Shown one piece after another: positions 1 to 7,334 of a stretch of DNA of 64,000 bases (the stretch's first letter is position 1; every line of letters begins with the position of its first letter). Origin of the DNA: Deinococcus peraridilitoris DSM 19664 (GTDB lineage Bacteria; Deinococcota; Deinococci; Deinococcales; Deinococcaceae); contig NC_019793.1 of assembly GCF_000317835.1 (NCBI RefSeq), forward strand, positions 496,001 through 560,000, written 5' to 3'. The position numbers were made by a program, and so were the translations under genes. The notes under the pieces are model-generated. The model was given only the letters and a program-made list of their open reading frames with translations. It was not told the DNA's origin and did no database searches.

Positions 1-3
1 AAA

Positions 4-387
4 TCAGACCCCAGTCGGGTTCAGCTGGGGCCGGTGGGCGTTTGGGTCCGGCACCTGGCCAGTGACGATGGTCGTGAGGACCGTCGTCATTTCGTCCACC
101 TCCAGGAAGCGCGCCCATTCCTGCACGTGCTCACGGGTCACGCCAACCGTGCGGTCCGCCAGGACGTTCACCAGCAGGGTCTGCAGCTCGAGCGCCTGCT
201 CCTTGCTGACTTCACCGGTGAGGCCACCCATGCGTTCCTGGAAGTCAACCAGTTCGTTGAGGGACGCTTTGGCGACGATGACGTTCAGTTCCTCGCCTTT
301 CCAGTTCAGCAGGGTGAGGGTGTCGCGTTGACGGCCAAGGGCGGCGCTGAGGCCTGTCACGGCGGATTGAGCGGTGGTCTTTTTCAT
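4..387 (-). CDS. Putative tail assembly chaperone
   Basis: 127 residues, start overlapping the stop of the preceding gene by ATGA. No catalytic motif is visible; the protein is mostly helical by composition. Its place, two genes after the tail tube and presumably just before the tape measure gene, is where siphophages encode their tail assembly chaperone, which holds the tape measure protein during tail polymerisation. The role is inferred from position only. Such genes often carry a programmed frameshift near their 3' end; the window ends too early to see a downstream partner frame. Confidence 0.55.
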   Translation of the reverse strand: MKKTTAQSAVTGLSAALGRQRDTLTLLNWKGEELNVIVAKASLNELVDFQERMGGLTGEVSKEQALELQTLLVNVLADRTVGVTREHVQEWARFLEVDEMTTVLTTIVTGQVPDPNAHRPQLNPTGV

Positions 388-626
388 GCCAGCTCCAAAA
401 TGATGTTCTCGTGGAGGCCTTCGCCGAGGTTGCTCGGCAATACCACGGTGAGGGCTGTCCCTTTATCGTTCTCGTCTTCAAAAAGGCGCACGCGCACCCG
501 TCCCGCGCGGATTTTGCCCTGCACGAGCAGCACGGGGCACTCCACGCCTTCTGGGGTGAGCGTCACGCCGAAAGCGAGAAAGGAAGGCTTGTTGCCCTCC
601 CCTCTCGTTTTGGGCGTCAGGAGCAT
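384..626 (-). CDS. Small phage tail-region protein, unknown function
   Basis: 80 residues, acidic C-terminal half, probably beta-rich (alternating hydrophobic residues in the VLLVQGK and RVRVRLF stretches). It begins 5 bases after the tail tube stop codon and overlaps the next gene by four bases, so it is translated within the tail operon. I do not recognise the family. A minor tail or chaperone-related role is a guess from position. Confidence 0.6.
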   Translation of the reverse strand: MLLTPKTRGEGNKPSFLAFGVTLTPEGVECPVLLVQGKIRAGRVRVRLFEDENDKGTALTVVLPSNLGEGLHENIILELA

Positions 627-631
627 CAGCT

Positions 632-1087
632 TTAGACCGGGAAGGCCGTGACGTTGTACTCGAAGGTGGGGGTGCCGTCGAGCACGTAGTCGTAGCTAAT
701 CTCGTGCATGTCGCCCGGCGTAAGCTTGAGGTTCATGATGCGCGCGAGGCCACTCACGACCAGGTTCTTCGCACCGGCAGCGGGCTTGTCACCGAACACC
801 AGGAAGTACTTGACGGGCTCCTTGCCGTTCGCAGCGATGATCAGCGGCACCTTGGCGTTGTCGAGCACCAGGTTGCCGGTCATGGGGATCGTGCCGCTGT
901 TGATGTCGGGGATGACTTCCTGCCAATCGCCCGAGTCCCAGTTGGTGGCGTCGATGGTACCAGTGCTGGTGTCCAGCCCGCTGGTTTTGACTTCAGAGAT
1001 GCGGTCGCCCTCGACGATGGCGCTCGCGCCGGTGAAGTTGGTGTACAGGTGGCTGTTGCCGCGGCTTTTGCGTGCTTTGCTGGCCAT
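632..1087 (-). CDS. Major tail (tail tube) protein
   Basis: 151 residues starting MASKARKSRG, behind a strong AAGGAG site nine bases upstream. The sequence is rich in beta-prone segments and resembles phage tail tube proteins: a small N-terminal basic arm, then a compact beta domain with a late acidic DGTPTFEYNV strand. It follows the tail terminator gene and precedes small tail-assembly genes, the usual order head-neck-terminator-tube-chaperone. It would form the stacked hexameric rings of the tail tube. Function rests on position and general similarity, not on a diagnostic motif. Confidence 0.7.
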   Translation of the reverse strand: MASKARKSRGNSHLYTNFTGASAIVEGDRISEVKTSGLDTSTGTIDATNWDSGDWQEVIPDINSGTIPMTGNLVLDNAKVPLIIAANGKEPVKYFLVFGDKPAAGAKNLVVSGLARIMNLKLTPGDMHEISYDYVLDGTPTFEYNVTAFPV

Positions 1088-1089
1088 GG

Positions 1090-1449
1090 TTATTCTCCTT
1101 GGATGAGGGTGCGGTAGTCATGACTGACGCGATGCCAGTCGCCATCTTTCCCGAGGGGGACGCTTGCCCCGGTGCGCTCCCAGCCATGCTGGTGAAGGAT
1201 GCCCTTCGCCATTTGGGCGAGCTGCGCGGCCTTGAGGCTGCTCTCGGTGGTCCAGAAGTCGAGCTGCACACGCAAAGTGCTGCTGTGCTCCTCGGCGTCC
1301 AGGGTCTCTTCGGGCGTATCAGCGATGATCGTGATCACCACGTGCGCGCCTGAGGTGGGGAGGGTTTCACCGGCGAACTTCACGGGGACGTTCAGCGGCG
1401 CGAGGTGGGCGAACAGTGCCGCCCGAGCAAGGATGATCGGGACGGTCAT
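1090..1449 (-). CDS. Tail completion/terminator protein (DUF3168-like)
   Basis: 119 residues, ATGA overlap with the preceding gp10-like gene and a GGAGG site upstream. The pattern of an N-terminal helical part, a central strand (HVVITIIAD), then SSTLRVQLDFW and a late helix (AQLAQMAKGILHQH) fits the DUF3168/tail terminator family, which caps the growing tail tube and joins it to the neck. It sits between the gp10-like protein and the tail tube, as in HK97-like tail modules. Assignment is by pattern and order. Confidence 0.65.
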   Translation of the reverse strand: MTVPIILARAALFAHLAPLNVPVKFAGETLPTSGAHVVITIIADTPEETLDAEEHSSTLRVQLDFWTTESSLKAAQLAQMAKGILHQHGWERTGASVPLGKDGDWHRVSHDYRTLIQGE

Positions 1450-1808
1450 CGTCTGCGCCTCCGTTTGAGCTTCTCGACGGCGGGTCGGAAGTACGGACGA
1501 GGGGCCATGTTGCGCGTCCCGAACTCGAGCGCCACGGGAATGGCTTTGTTGCCGTTCGCCTGGTCGTAGTTCGTGCCGACCCGCCAGAAGGCCGGGCCGT
1601 ACCGCACGGCCGCGAAGCTGCCACGCAGGCGGTTCTGGTCCGCAGCGGGGCTCTCGCCGGGGGCGCTGGCCTGGTGCGTGCCGTACCTGCGGCCACTGCC
1701 GGGGCTGCTGAGCTGCACGACCACGTCATCCCGCAGTTCCTGCGCGATGCCCGCGATGCGCGCTTCGACCATGACGGTGAGGTGGCGCATGCTGCTGTTG
1801 ACGCTCAC
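1446..1808 (-). CDS. HK97 gp10-like head-tail connector protein
   Basis: 120 residues from a GTG start at 1808 that overlaps the previous stop by GTGA; a longer reading to 1886 would run into the upstream gene and lacks a ribosome site. The C-terminal part has the EFGTRNMAPRPYFRPA signature of the HK97-gp10 family (E-x-G-T-x3-xPRPFFRPA). Members act in head closure or tail attachment. The C-terminus is strongly basic (KLKRRRRR). Confidence 0.8.
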   Translation of the reverse strand: MSVNSSMRHLTVMVEARIAGIAQELRDDVVVQLSSPGSGRRYGTHQASAPGESPAADQNRLRGSFAAVRYGPAFWRVGTNYDQANGNKAIPVALEFGTRNMAPRPYFRPAVEKLKRRRRR

Positions 1809-2122
1809 GGCAACTCCTCGACGATGACCAGAGGGAAGGTCGGCCAGGGTTCGAACTTCAGCGTTCTGAAGTCCTCCCCGTCCCACCGGAGGCGCGCACC
1901 CATGGGGATGATGCGGCCAGGCGGATGGAACACGACCCAGCGACCCACCGTGCCCGTCAGGCCCGCTTTCTCGGCGGTTTCGATGGAGAGGGGCTGCACG
2001 CGCGCCTTGAAAGAATCGGTCGTGACGTACGTCTCGACTTCCTCTTGAGACACCGCGTCACGCGTGACCTGCAGTTCCTGCACGCTGACGTGCCGCTCCG
2101 TCTTGCGAAACGCACTGAACAT
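1805..2122 (-). CDS. Head closure / connector protein
   Basis: 105 residues beginning MFSAFRKTER. The ATG overlaps the preceding stop (TGATG), which fixes the start at 2122 although an open frame extends to 2209. The sequence is beta-rich with a central GRWVVFHPPGRIIPMGARLRWDG segment like small head-tail stopper proteins. It lies between the adaptor-like and gp10-like genes, where the stopper/closure protein is usually encoded. Family assignment is by position and pattern. Confidence 0.6.
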   Translation of the reverse strand: MFSAFRKTERHVSVQELQVTRDAVSQEEVETYVTTDSFKARVQPLSIETAEKAGLTGTVGRWVVFHPPGRIIPMGARLRWDGEDFRTLKFEPWPTFPLVIVEELP

Positions 2123-2481
2123 CAGCGATACCCGGTAAAGGTGACACGCAAATCCAGCTCGTTCTCGACTTCGGCGGTGTTCGGATCGTCGGGCAGACCC
2201 GCGTCCCATTCGCCGCTCTTGCCTTCCAGGAAAGCCAGGGAAGCAGCAGGATCCACGAAGGTCTCGCTGACCTCTCCTTCACTGCGGCTCTTCAGACGGT
2301 CCGGGCGGCTCAGGTAAGCGAGGGCTGTCGCGTACGGTCGCCAGTAGGTGTCACTGCCACGCGTGACGGCGTCCTCGTCCAGCTGATCGCCCCATTGTGA
2401 AGCGTCCCAGCCCGCAGAATCCCCGACAACGCGCTGCGTGAGCTTCAGGCAGGCTGCCCGGTCCTTCGGGTTGGTTGCCAT
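2122..2481 (-). CDS. Head-tail connector (adaptor-like) protein
   Basis: 119 residues with a good GAGGTGAGG site. It is mainly helical with an acidic middle (QLDEDAVTRG) and a conserved-looking YWRPYATALAYL helix, then a C-terminal strand. The layout resembles gp6/gp15-type adaptor proteins that bind under the portal ring. It follows the capsid genes and starts the connector block. No diagnostic motif; position gives most of the support. Confidence 0.55.
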   Translation of the reverse strand: MATNPKDRAACLKLTQRVVGDSAGWDASQWGDQLDEDAVTRGSDTYWRPYATALAYLSRPDRLKSRSEGEVSETFVDPAASLAFLEGKSGEWDAGLPDDPNTAEVENELDLRVTFTGYR

Positions 2482-2489
2482 GCCTCACC

Positions 2490-2819
2490 TCACAAGCTGA
2501 GTGCCGCGACGGTCACGCTGGCCACGGCGGAGAAGTCGAACAACGTCAGGCCACTGCCGTCCGCGAAGTAATTCGCCTCGGCTGGCTTGATGAGGCGTTC
2601 CCCGCCGGCAGGAATGGCGATCTGAATGTCACGCTTCACGCCGTCGAAGTAATTGGTCGTGGCGCGCATCGTGACGGTAATCGCGCCCGCGCTGGCGTTC
2701 TTCACGTGCAGGGCAGTGCGGCCATCGTTGGGGATGTTCACGCCCGTGGCGTCCGCCGCGGTGTACGCGGGGTTGAGGCCGGTCACGCTACTCGGTTGCT
2801 TCGTCAGGGTTGTTGCCAT
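2490..2819 (-). CDS. Putative minor capsid/decoration protein
   Basis: 109 residues, preceded by an excellent AGGAGGTGACCG ribosome site that lies inside the end of the upstream gene (32-base overlap). The protein is beta-strand and small-residue rich (ALHVKNASAGAITVTMRATT), like a short jelly-roll or Ig-like head decoration protein. Located just after the major capsid protein and two small genes. I do not recognise a named family; the decoration role is inferred. Confidence 0.55.
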   Translation of the reverse strand: MATTLTKQPSSVTGLNPAYTAADATGVNIPNDGRTALHVKNASAGAITVTMRATTNYFDGVKRDIQIAIPAGGERLIKPAEANYFADGSGLTLFDFSAVASVTVAALSL

Positions 2820-3024
2820 CGGTCACCTCCTCCTGCGCTGCAGCTGCACGCTGGGCTTCACGCTGTTGTGCTTCACGCTGCTGGGCTTCGTGCGCGTCGA
2901 GACGTTCGGTTGCGCGCGCCACGGCTTCTTCGGGCGTGGCGCCCTCGCCGTTGAACTGCACGCCGTCCTTGAGGGTCGCGACGCTGAAGTGCGCGTAATC
3001 GAAGCGCTTGAGGTTCTGCTTCAC
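2788..3024 (-). CDS. Small acidic phage protein, unknown function
   Basis: 78 residues from a GTG start one base after the preceding stop codon; the open frame to 3090 overlaps that gene heavily and has no ribosome site. The N-terminus (VKQNLKRFDYAHFSVATLKDGVQF) is followed by a Gln/Ala/Glu-rich helix with a tandem QQREA repeat and an acidic tail. Function unknown; it belongs to the head gene block. Confidence 0.5.
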   Translation of the reverse strand: MKQNLKRFDYAHFSVATLKDGVQFNGEGATPEEAVARATERLDAHEAQQREAQQREAQRAAAAQEEVTDGNNPDEATE

Positions 3025-3025
3025 T

Positions 3026-3271
3026 TCAGACTCGCCCGGCCTGCTCGAGGACTTCGTAAACGCTCTCGGGCACTTCGACGCTCTCGCCACGCTTGATCTG
3101 GTAGATGTGGCCGTTGATGCACACCGTCTCGTCCGGCAGGCGAGGTTCAGCGCCGGTCGTCTGGTGCAACTTGACCTTGCGCTTCTCCTGCTTGGCGAGC
3201 ACTTGCGCGGTGGTCAGGGTGACTTCCCTCATCTGCGCGTCGGTGGCGGGTTGGGTTTTCTTCTCAGCCAT
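3026..3271 (-). CDS. Hypothetical phage head-region protein
   Basis: 81 residues, basic N-terminal helix then a C-terminal domain with VCINGHIYQIKRGESVEVPE, which resembles small head-fibre or N-acetylglucosamine-type surface-binding modules but is too short to assign. It starts with ATG behind a GGAGGGCCCC sequence and follows the terminator-like hairpin after the capsid gene. Confidence 0.5.
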   Translation of the reverse strand: MAEKKTQPATDAQMREVTLTTAQVLAKQEKRKVKLHQTTGAEPRLPDETVCINGHIYQIKRGESVEVPESVYEVLEQAGRV

Positions 3272-3296
3272 GGGGCCCTCCTGTGGGCAAAAGGTC

Positions 3297-3322
3297 GAGC
3301 CTCAGGCGTCGTGCTGAGGCTC
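3297..3322 (-). terminator. Hairpin after major capsid gene
   Basis: A nine-base perfect stem (GAGCCTCAG/CTGAGGCTC) with an eight-base loop follows the major capsid stop codon on the minus strand, with a short T4 run downstream. It may reduce transcription after the abundantly needed capsid gene. Confidence 0.6.
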
Positions 3323-3339
3323 AAGGGTGGTTACGGCGA

Positions 3340-4290
3340 TCAGTTCGCGACGGCGTGTTCGATGCGGAGCATGAACAGGTCATTCAGGATCTTGGCGGTG
3401 AAGGCCAGCTTCCAGCCGCTCGTCCAGCGCTGGTTGAGCGGATCGGCACTGCCGGCGCTGCCAACGGGCTTGAAGATAAACTCCAGGTTCTGCCCTTCGA
3501 GGGGGATGATGCCGTACGCGTCGGCACCCAGCACCAGGGTGCTGTACACGTCGATGGGGCCCAGGGCGCCCGTGCCGTCGGGGTCTGCACCTTCAGCCGC
3601 GAAGACTTTCGCTTCGGTGGTTTCCACGAAGCGCACACCGTAAATCTGCCCGATCTCGCCGTTGAACAGCTGGGTGCTGCCCGCGTACTTGGCGGCTTCG
3701 CGCCATTCGGGGTCACTCTGCAGGGTGTAGGTGGTGTTCGGCGCGACGATCGCGACGTACGTGCCGTCCGGCAGGGTGCGGGCCTTGTTGTTCTTGAGGG
3801 TCCGCACGGCCTTGCGCACTTCGGTGACGGTCAGGTTGTCACCGGTGGTGATGGTGCCACGGCTGGTGCGGCCGTTGGCGTACTGCACGGTGGTGCCGGC
3901 ATGCAGGATTTCACGCACGACCTGGTCGGTGCTGAGGCCCGCCTGCTCACCGAGCAGCTGCGCGGTTTCGGTGAGGATCGGATCGATGGCGGTCAGGTCG
4001 AGTAGGTCGCTGCCTTCGATGAAGTCACCGTACTGATTCACCGTGGCGGTGATGGCGCTGCTGGTGAGGTTGCCACCGGCGGGCGTGGCACCTTCGGTGA
4101 GGGGGGTGACGTTGGCCGCCAGACTGGCGAAACGGCGGAATTCGATGGTTTTACCGTTGCGCTTGCTGAGCGGGCGGGTCTGACCGAACTGCGCGTGCAC
4201 CAGCAGCGGCAGGGCACGTACGAGCAGCGTGCGGTCGTAGTAGGTCTTCATCTGGACGGAGAGGCCGGCGGTGTTGGTGCTCTGGGTCAT
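3340..4290 (-). CDS. N4-gp56 family major capsid protein
   Basis: 316 residues, strong AAGGAGGG site 7 bases before ATG. The N-terminal arm (YYDRTLLVRALPLLVHAQFGQ), the RRFASLAANVTPLTEG segment, the conserved NQYGDFIEGSDLLDL block and a later EVRKAVRTLKNN helix match the N4-gp56 branch of HK97-fold capsid proteins. It would form the icosahedral shell. The gene follows the scaffold gene and is followed by a hairpin that could favour its expression. Length is within the family range. Confidence 0.88.
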   Translation of the reverse strand: MTQSTNTAGLSVQMKTYYDRTLLVRALPLLVHAQFGQTRPLSKRNGKTIEFRRFASLAANVTPLTEGATPAGGNLTSSAITATVNQYGDFIEGSDLLDLTAIDPILTETAQLLGEQAGLSTDQVVREILHAGTTVQYANGRTSRGTITTGDNLTVTEVRKAVRTLKNNKARTLPDGTYVAIVAPNTTYTLQSDPEWREAAKYAGSTQLFNGEIGQIYGVRFVETTEAKVFAAEGADPDGTGALGPIDVYSTLVLGADAYGIIPLEGQNLEFIFKPVGSAGSADPLNQRWTSGWKLAFTAKILNDLFMLRIEHAVAN

Positions 4291-4303
4291 GCGTTATCCC
4301 TCC

Positions 4304-4909
4304 TTAGGGGACGATGATGCGTTCACCACGCGCGACGCGGGCCTGGTACTCGGCGAATTCCTTGTCGCTCATGGTGGAGAAGTCGACCTTGCCGGTCTGT
4401 TGGGTGCCGCCGCCACCATTCGGGGCGGTCGCACCGGCGGATTGCGTGGTAGGCGCGAGGTACGGGTGGTCTTTGAGCAGCGCGTCGACGTTGAGGTTCC
4501 CTTCGGCATCGAGGTGCTTGTCGGGATCCATGAGTTTCAGCGCGGCGTCGGCATTCACGACCTTGCCCGTCAAAGCGGCGCGTCGTTCGGCGGCCGTGAC
4601 GCGGTCCTCTGCGGCTTTGGTTTTCAGCCGTTCGGCTTCGAGGTCAGCCTTGAGCTTCTCCTCGGCGGTCATGGTGGCCTTTTTGCGTTCCTCTTCGACC
4701 TGCGTTTCCCACGTCTTGCGTTCCCGTCCGAGGCGCTGGTTGATGATGCGGTCCAGTTCCTCCTGGGTAAACGTCTTTCCACCCTCTGCCGGGGGCGTGC
4801 CGGTTTCTGTGGCGGGCGTTGTCCCGCCTCCCTCACCTGGCGTCCCGTCTTCGGGGGGCGCGTTGAAGTGGAGCTTCATCAGGCGGGCGGTCAATGCGTC
4901 TTTGAACAT
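4304..4909 (-). CDS. Capsid scaffolding protein
   Basis: 201 residues with a GGAGGAG site. A disordered Pro/Gly/Thr-rich N-terminal third is followed by FTQEELDRIINQRLGRERKTWE, the typical start of phage scaffold proteins (DUF4355-like), a long charged coiled coil, then a Gly-rich linker and a short C-terminal helix (DKEFAEYQARVARGERIIV) that probably contacts the capsid protein. Placement directly before the major capsid gene supports the role: temporary internal core during procapsid assembly. Confidence 0.8.
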   Translation of the reverse strand: MFKDALTARLMKLHFNAPPEDGTPGEGGGTTPATETGTPPAEGGKTFTQEELDRIINQRLGRERKTWETQVEEERKKATMTAEEKLKADLEAERLKTKAAEDRVTAAERRAALTGKVVNADAALKLMDPDKHLDAEGNLNVDALLKDHPYLAPTTQSAGATAPNGGGGTQQTGKVDFSTMSDKEFAEYQARVARGERIIVP

Positions 4910-4984
4910 GGGTCTCCTCCGCGTTGTGGGGTCGCGTGCCCCGTAGCCAGGCGTTTAGGGCCCGCCCGTACGGCCACGAAGAAA

Positions 4985-5007
4985 CCGCACCCGGAGTGGC
5001 GTGCGGT
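4985..5007 (-). terminator. Rho-independent terminator-like hairpin
   Basis: A seven-base stem (ACCGCAC/GTGCGGT) lies after the 62-residue gene on the minus strand, followed by TTTCTTC. It sits in the 115-base gap before the scaffold gene and could separate the packaging/portal and capsid transcription units. Confidence 0.5.
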
Positions 5008-5024
5008 CTGTCGTTGAGATGGGG

Positions 5025-5213
5025 TTACTCTTTCGGGCTGGTGCGCAGGGTCAGGGTCGTAGTCCCGTCCGGCAGGGTAATCGGCCAGCCAGTGCGCACG
5101 TCGACTTCGGCCGTACCGCCACGGATGATGTGCATGCCGTCCACCTGGATGTCGCCCGCGCGGATGCGCTGCGCGATGGCCTCGAGGAAGCGGGCGGTGG
5201 CTTCGTTGCTCAT
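5025..5213 (-). CDS. Small phage protein, unknown function
   Basis: 62 residues, ATGA overlap with the head morphogenesis gene, so it is translationally coupled to it. An N-terminal helix (ATARFLEAIAQRIRAG) is followed by a small beta region. No recognised family. Possibly a minor head protein by position. Confidence 0.55.
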   Translation of the reverse strand: MSNEATARFLEAIAQRIRAGDIQVDGMHIIRGGTAEVDVRTGWPITLPDGTTTLTLRTSPKE

Positions 5214-5953
5214 GCGTTCTCCCTTCGCCTGTACGTCACCAGGCAGGTGCAGTTGATGACTTCCGAGGCGGGCGCGAGGCTCCCGTCCCGCATGGGCCCG
5301 TGTGGGAACATCAAGCCATTGCTGAAGGGTTCGCGGATCTCACGCGTCTGGCCGTTGAGGCGCTGGTGATTTTCCCGGCGTCGTTGCGGGTTGCTGAGGG
5401 TGGCGCGCCAGATTTTCACGAGGTCCGCGCCGTCTGCCAGGGCCTTGTCAGCACTGCGGGCCGCGCCGGCGTTGTACGCGTGCGCGAGTTCGGTGCGGAC
5501 GATTGCTTTGGCGCGGCTGGTGCTGACGCTCGCGCGGTCCTTGAGGAGCTTCACGGCCTGCCGGTGGGGCGTGCCGCGCTCGAGCACCTGGATCAGTACG
5601 CTCTGGGCTTCCTGCCGGAAGCGGAGGGTTTCGTTCTGCCAGAACGCCTGGAAGCGCACGTCACTCACCCGCGCGACGTCGAGGGCGTCTTCGGGCAGCA
5701 CGGCGAACGCGGTGGCGTCGTTGAATTGCTTCACGGCGAGCGCTACCCGTGCGCGAAAGTACGGACTGCTCTCGGGTGGAGTGAGCGCGGCGACGATCAT
5801 CGCTTCCAGCGTGGTCCGGAGCGTCTCGTAGTACGCGGCGCGCACAGCCGGATCACCGGACTCCAGGGCCATCTGCAGCAGCGCTTCGAGCTGGGTCCAG
5901 TCGAGCCGTTGGTAGGCCTGCCGGACGGACCGGATGAACTCGTCCGGCGTCAC
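5210..5953 (-). CDS. Phage head morphogenesis protein (SPP1 gp7/Mu F-like)
   Basis: 247 residues from a GTG start overlapping the portal stop by GTGA. The C-terminal region carries the family hallmarks: ARAIVRTELAHAYNAG, a W-RATLSNPQRRRENHQRLNGQ segment, and a terminal INCTCLVTYR motif equivalent to the conserved N-CRC of the Mu F/SPP1 gp7 group. These minor head proteins associate with the portal during procapsid assembly and DNA ejection. Order portal-morphogenesis-scaffold-capsid is standard. Confidence 0.85.
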   Translation of the reverse strand: MTPDEFIRSVRQAYQRLDWTQLEALLQMALESGDPAVRAAYYETLRTTLEAMIVAALTPPESSPYFRARVALAVKQFNDATAFAVLPEDALDVARVSDVRFQAFWQNETLRFRQEAQSVLIQVLERGTPHRQAVKLLKDRASVSTSRAKAIVRTELAHAYNAGAARSADKALADGADLVKIWRATLSNPQRRRENHQRLNGQTREIREPFSNGLMFPHGPMRDGSLAPASEVINCTCLVTYRRRENA

Positions 5954-7320
5954 GCGTCACCCGCCGGTGGGGGTACGCCTGCTGGCAGCGTGAGGTCGGG
6001 CAGCGTGTCGCTCTCCTCGGCGTCCTTGGCGCGCTGAATCATGTCGTCCGTGATGTACGTCACGCCAAGGGACTGCAGGCCGGAGAGGGCCGCGCTCTTG
6101 GGCAGGGCGCCCTTGCTGTAGGCCTCCACAACGAAGGTGCGCTCCGTCTGCACGTCTTGCGTGAAGCGGGGCATGAGGGTGACGCGCCAGCCGGGCCGCA
6201 CAAGGCGAGGATCGAGCGCCGCGGCGAGCGTGACCGCTTCAGTCAGCGCGTCAGCGATCGAGGCAGCCAACGCGGAGACAGTCTCGGTGTACGCTTCGCG
6301 CTTCTCCTGCAAAGCGATGCCCGTGAGATTCGCGCCGTCCGTACTGGGGATGTTCAGCGCGCTCAGCACGCCCTCCTTGGCGTCCCGGGCATTCTCCCGG
6401 TAATCAGAGAGGGGCACCGGGTCAAGGCGTTCGTACGTGCCATCCGTCTCAACCAGGCGCAACTGGCGCGGCCCGACCTTCTTGAGGTTGGCGAGCATCG
6501 GGTGCTTCGGGTTGTTTTGAGCGAGGTCAAAGAGCTGGTTGCTCTTCACGACACGCTCCTCGAATCCACCAGTCTCGGCGATGAAGTTCTTCATCACTGT
6601 CGCTTTGACGTACGCCCGGAAGGCGCTCATGGCAACCTGCGCGAGTCCTTCAGGCTGCCGGTTCGCGTCCCGCGCGACGATCCGGAAGGCCACCGGGAGG
6701 TGGTCCCGCGCGTGCGGCTGCGGGTAGTCCGTCTTGGCTGCCGTGGCGAACTTCGTCCAGTCATCCAGTTCGGTGAACACCTCAAGCAGCCCGGGGGTGT
6801 AGCGGCGCACTTCGAACTTCACGCCACTCGCGCGCTTCAGGGTGATGACTTGCACGAGCGCTTCGACGATGTTGCTGTCGCCGTCCTTGAAGATCGGCCA
6901 TAGGAACCCGGTGAGGGCGCTGATGCTGATCACGCCACGATCGTCCCGGTAGGTGAAGAAAGCGAACTTGCCGCTGCTCAGGCTGTCCGTGCAGCCATCA
7001 CGAATCAAGTCCCGGGCGATGGGGGCCAGCAAGGCCTGCGGGGTGCCTTCTTCCGGCGCGTCGCCTTCGCCGCTCCACTCCCAGCTCCACTCTCCTCGTG
7101 CGAGCGCGGTACCGTAGCGGCCGACGCCGGCGCGAAGCTCGTTGCTGAGGTCCGCGTTGCTCTTCACGAATTCACTGTCGACACCCGGGAAGAGTTCCGT
7201 GATGATCACGTCGAGGCCACGACTGCTGATGGCGTCCCGAGTCTGCTGCTCACTGGCGCGGACGCTGGCGATCTGCTCGATTTCGTTCTTGATCAGCTGT
7301 GCGAGGATGCTTGGGTCCAT
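5950..7320 (-). CDS. Phage portal protein
   Basis: 456 residues, GGGAGGTGAG site six bases before the ATG. The size, mixed alpha/beta start, a central KTDYPQPHARDHLPVAFRI region and long C-terminal helices (KREAYTETVSALAASIADALTEA) fit SPP1 gp6/phi29-like portal proteins, which form the dodecameric DNA entry ring at one capsid vertex. It lies immediately after the terminase large subunit gene and overlaps the head morphogenesis gene, the conserved packaging order. I see no defect. Confidence 0.85.
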   Translation of the reverse strand: MDPSILAQLIKNEIEQIASVRASEQQTRDAISSRGLDVIITELFPGVDSEFVKSNADLSNELRAGVGRYGTALARGEWSWEWSGEGDAPEEGTPQALLAPIARDLIRDGCTDSLSSGKFAFFTYRDDRGVISISALTGFLWPIFKDGDSNIVEALVQVITLKRASGVKFEVRRYTPGLLEVFTELDDWTKFATAAKTDYPQPHARDHLPVAFRIVARDANRQPEGLAQVAMSAFRAYVKATVMKNFIAETGGFEERVVKSNQLFDLAQNNPKHPMLANLKKVGPRQLRLVETDGTYERLDPVPLSDYRENARDAKEGVLSALNIPSTDGANLTGIALQEKREAYTETVSALAASIADALTEAVTLAAALDPRLVRPGWRVTLMPRFTQDVQTERTFVVEAYSKGALPKSAALSGLQSLGVTYITDDMIQRAKDAEESDTLPDLTLPAGVPPPAGDA

Positions 7321-7334
7321 GTGCTCACCTCCCT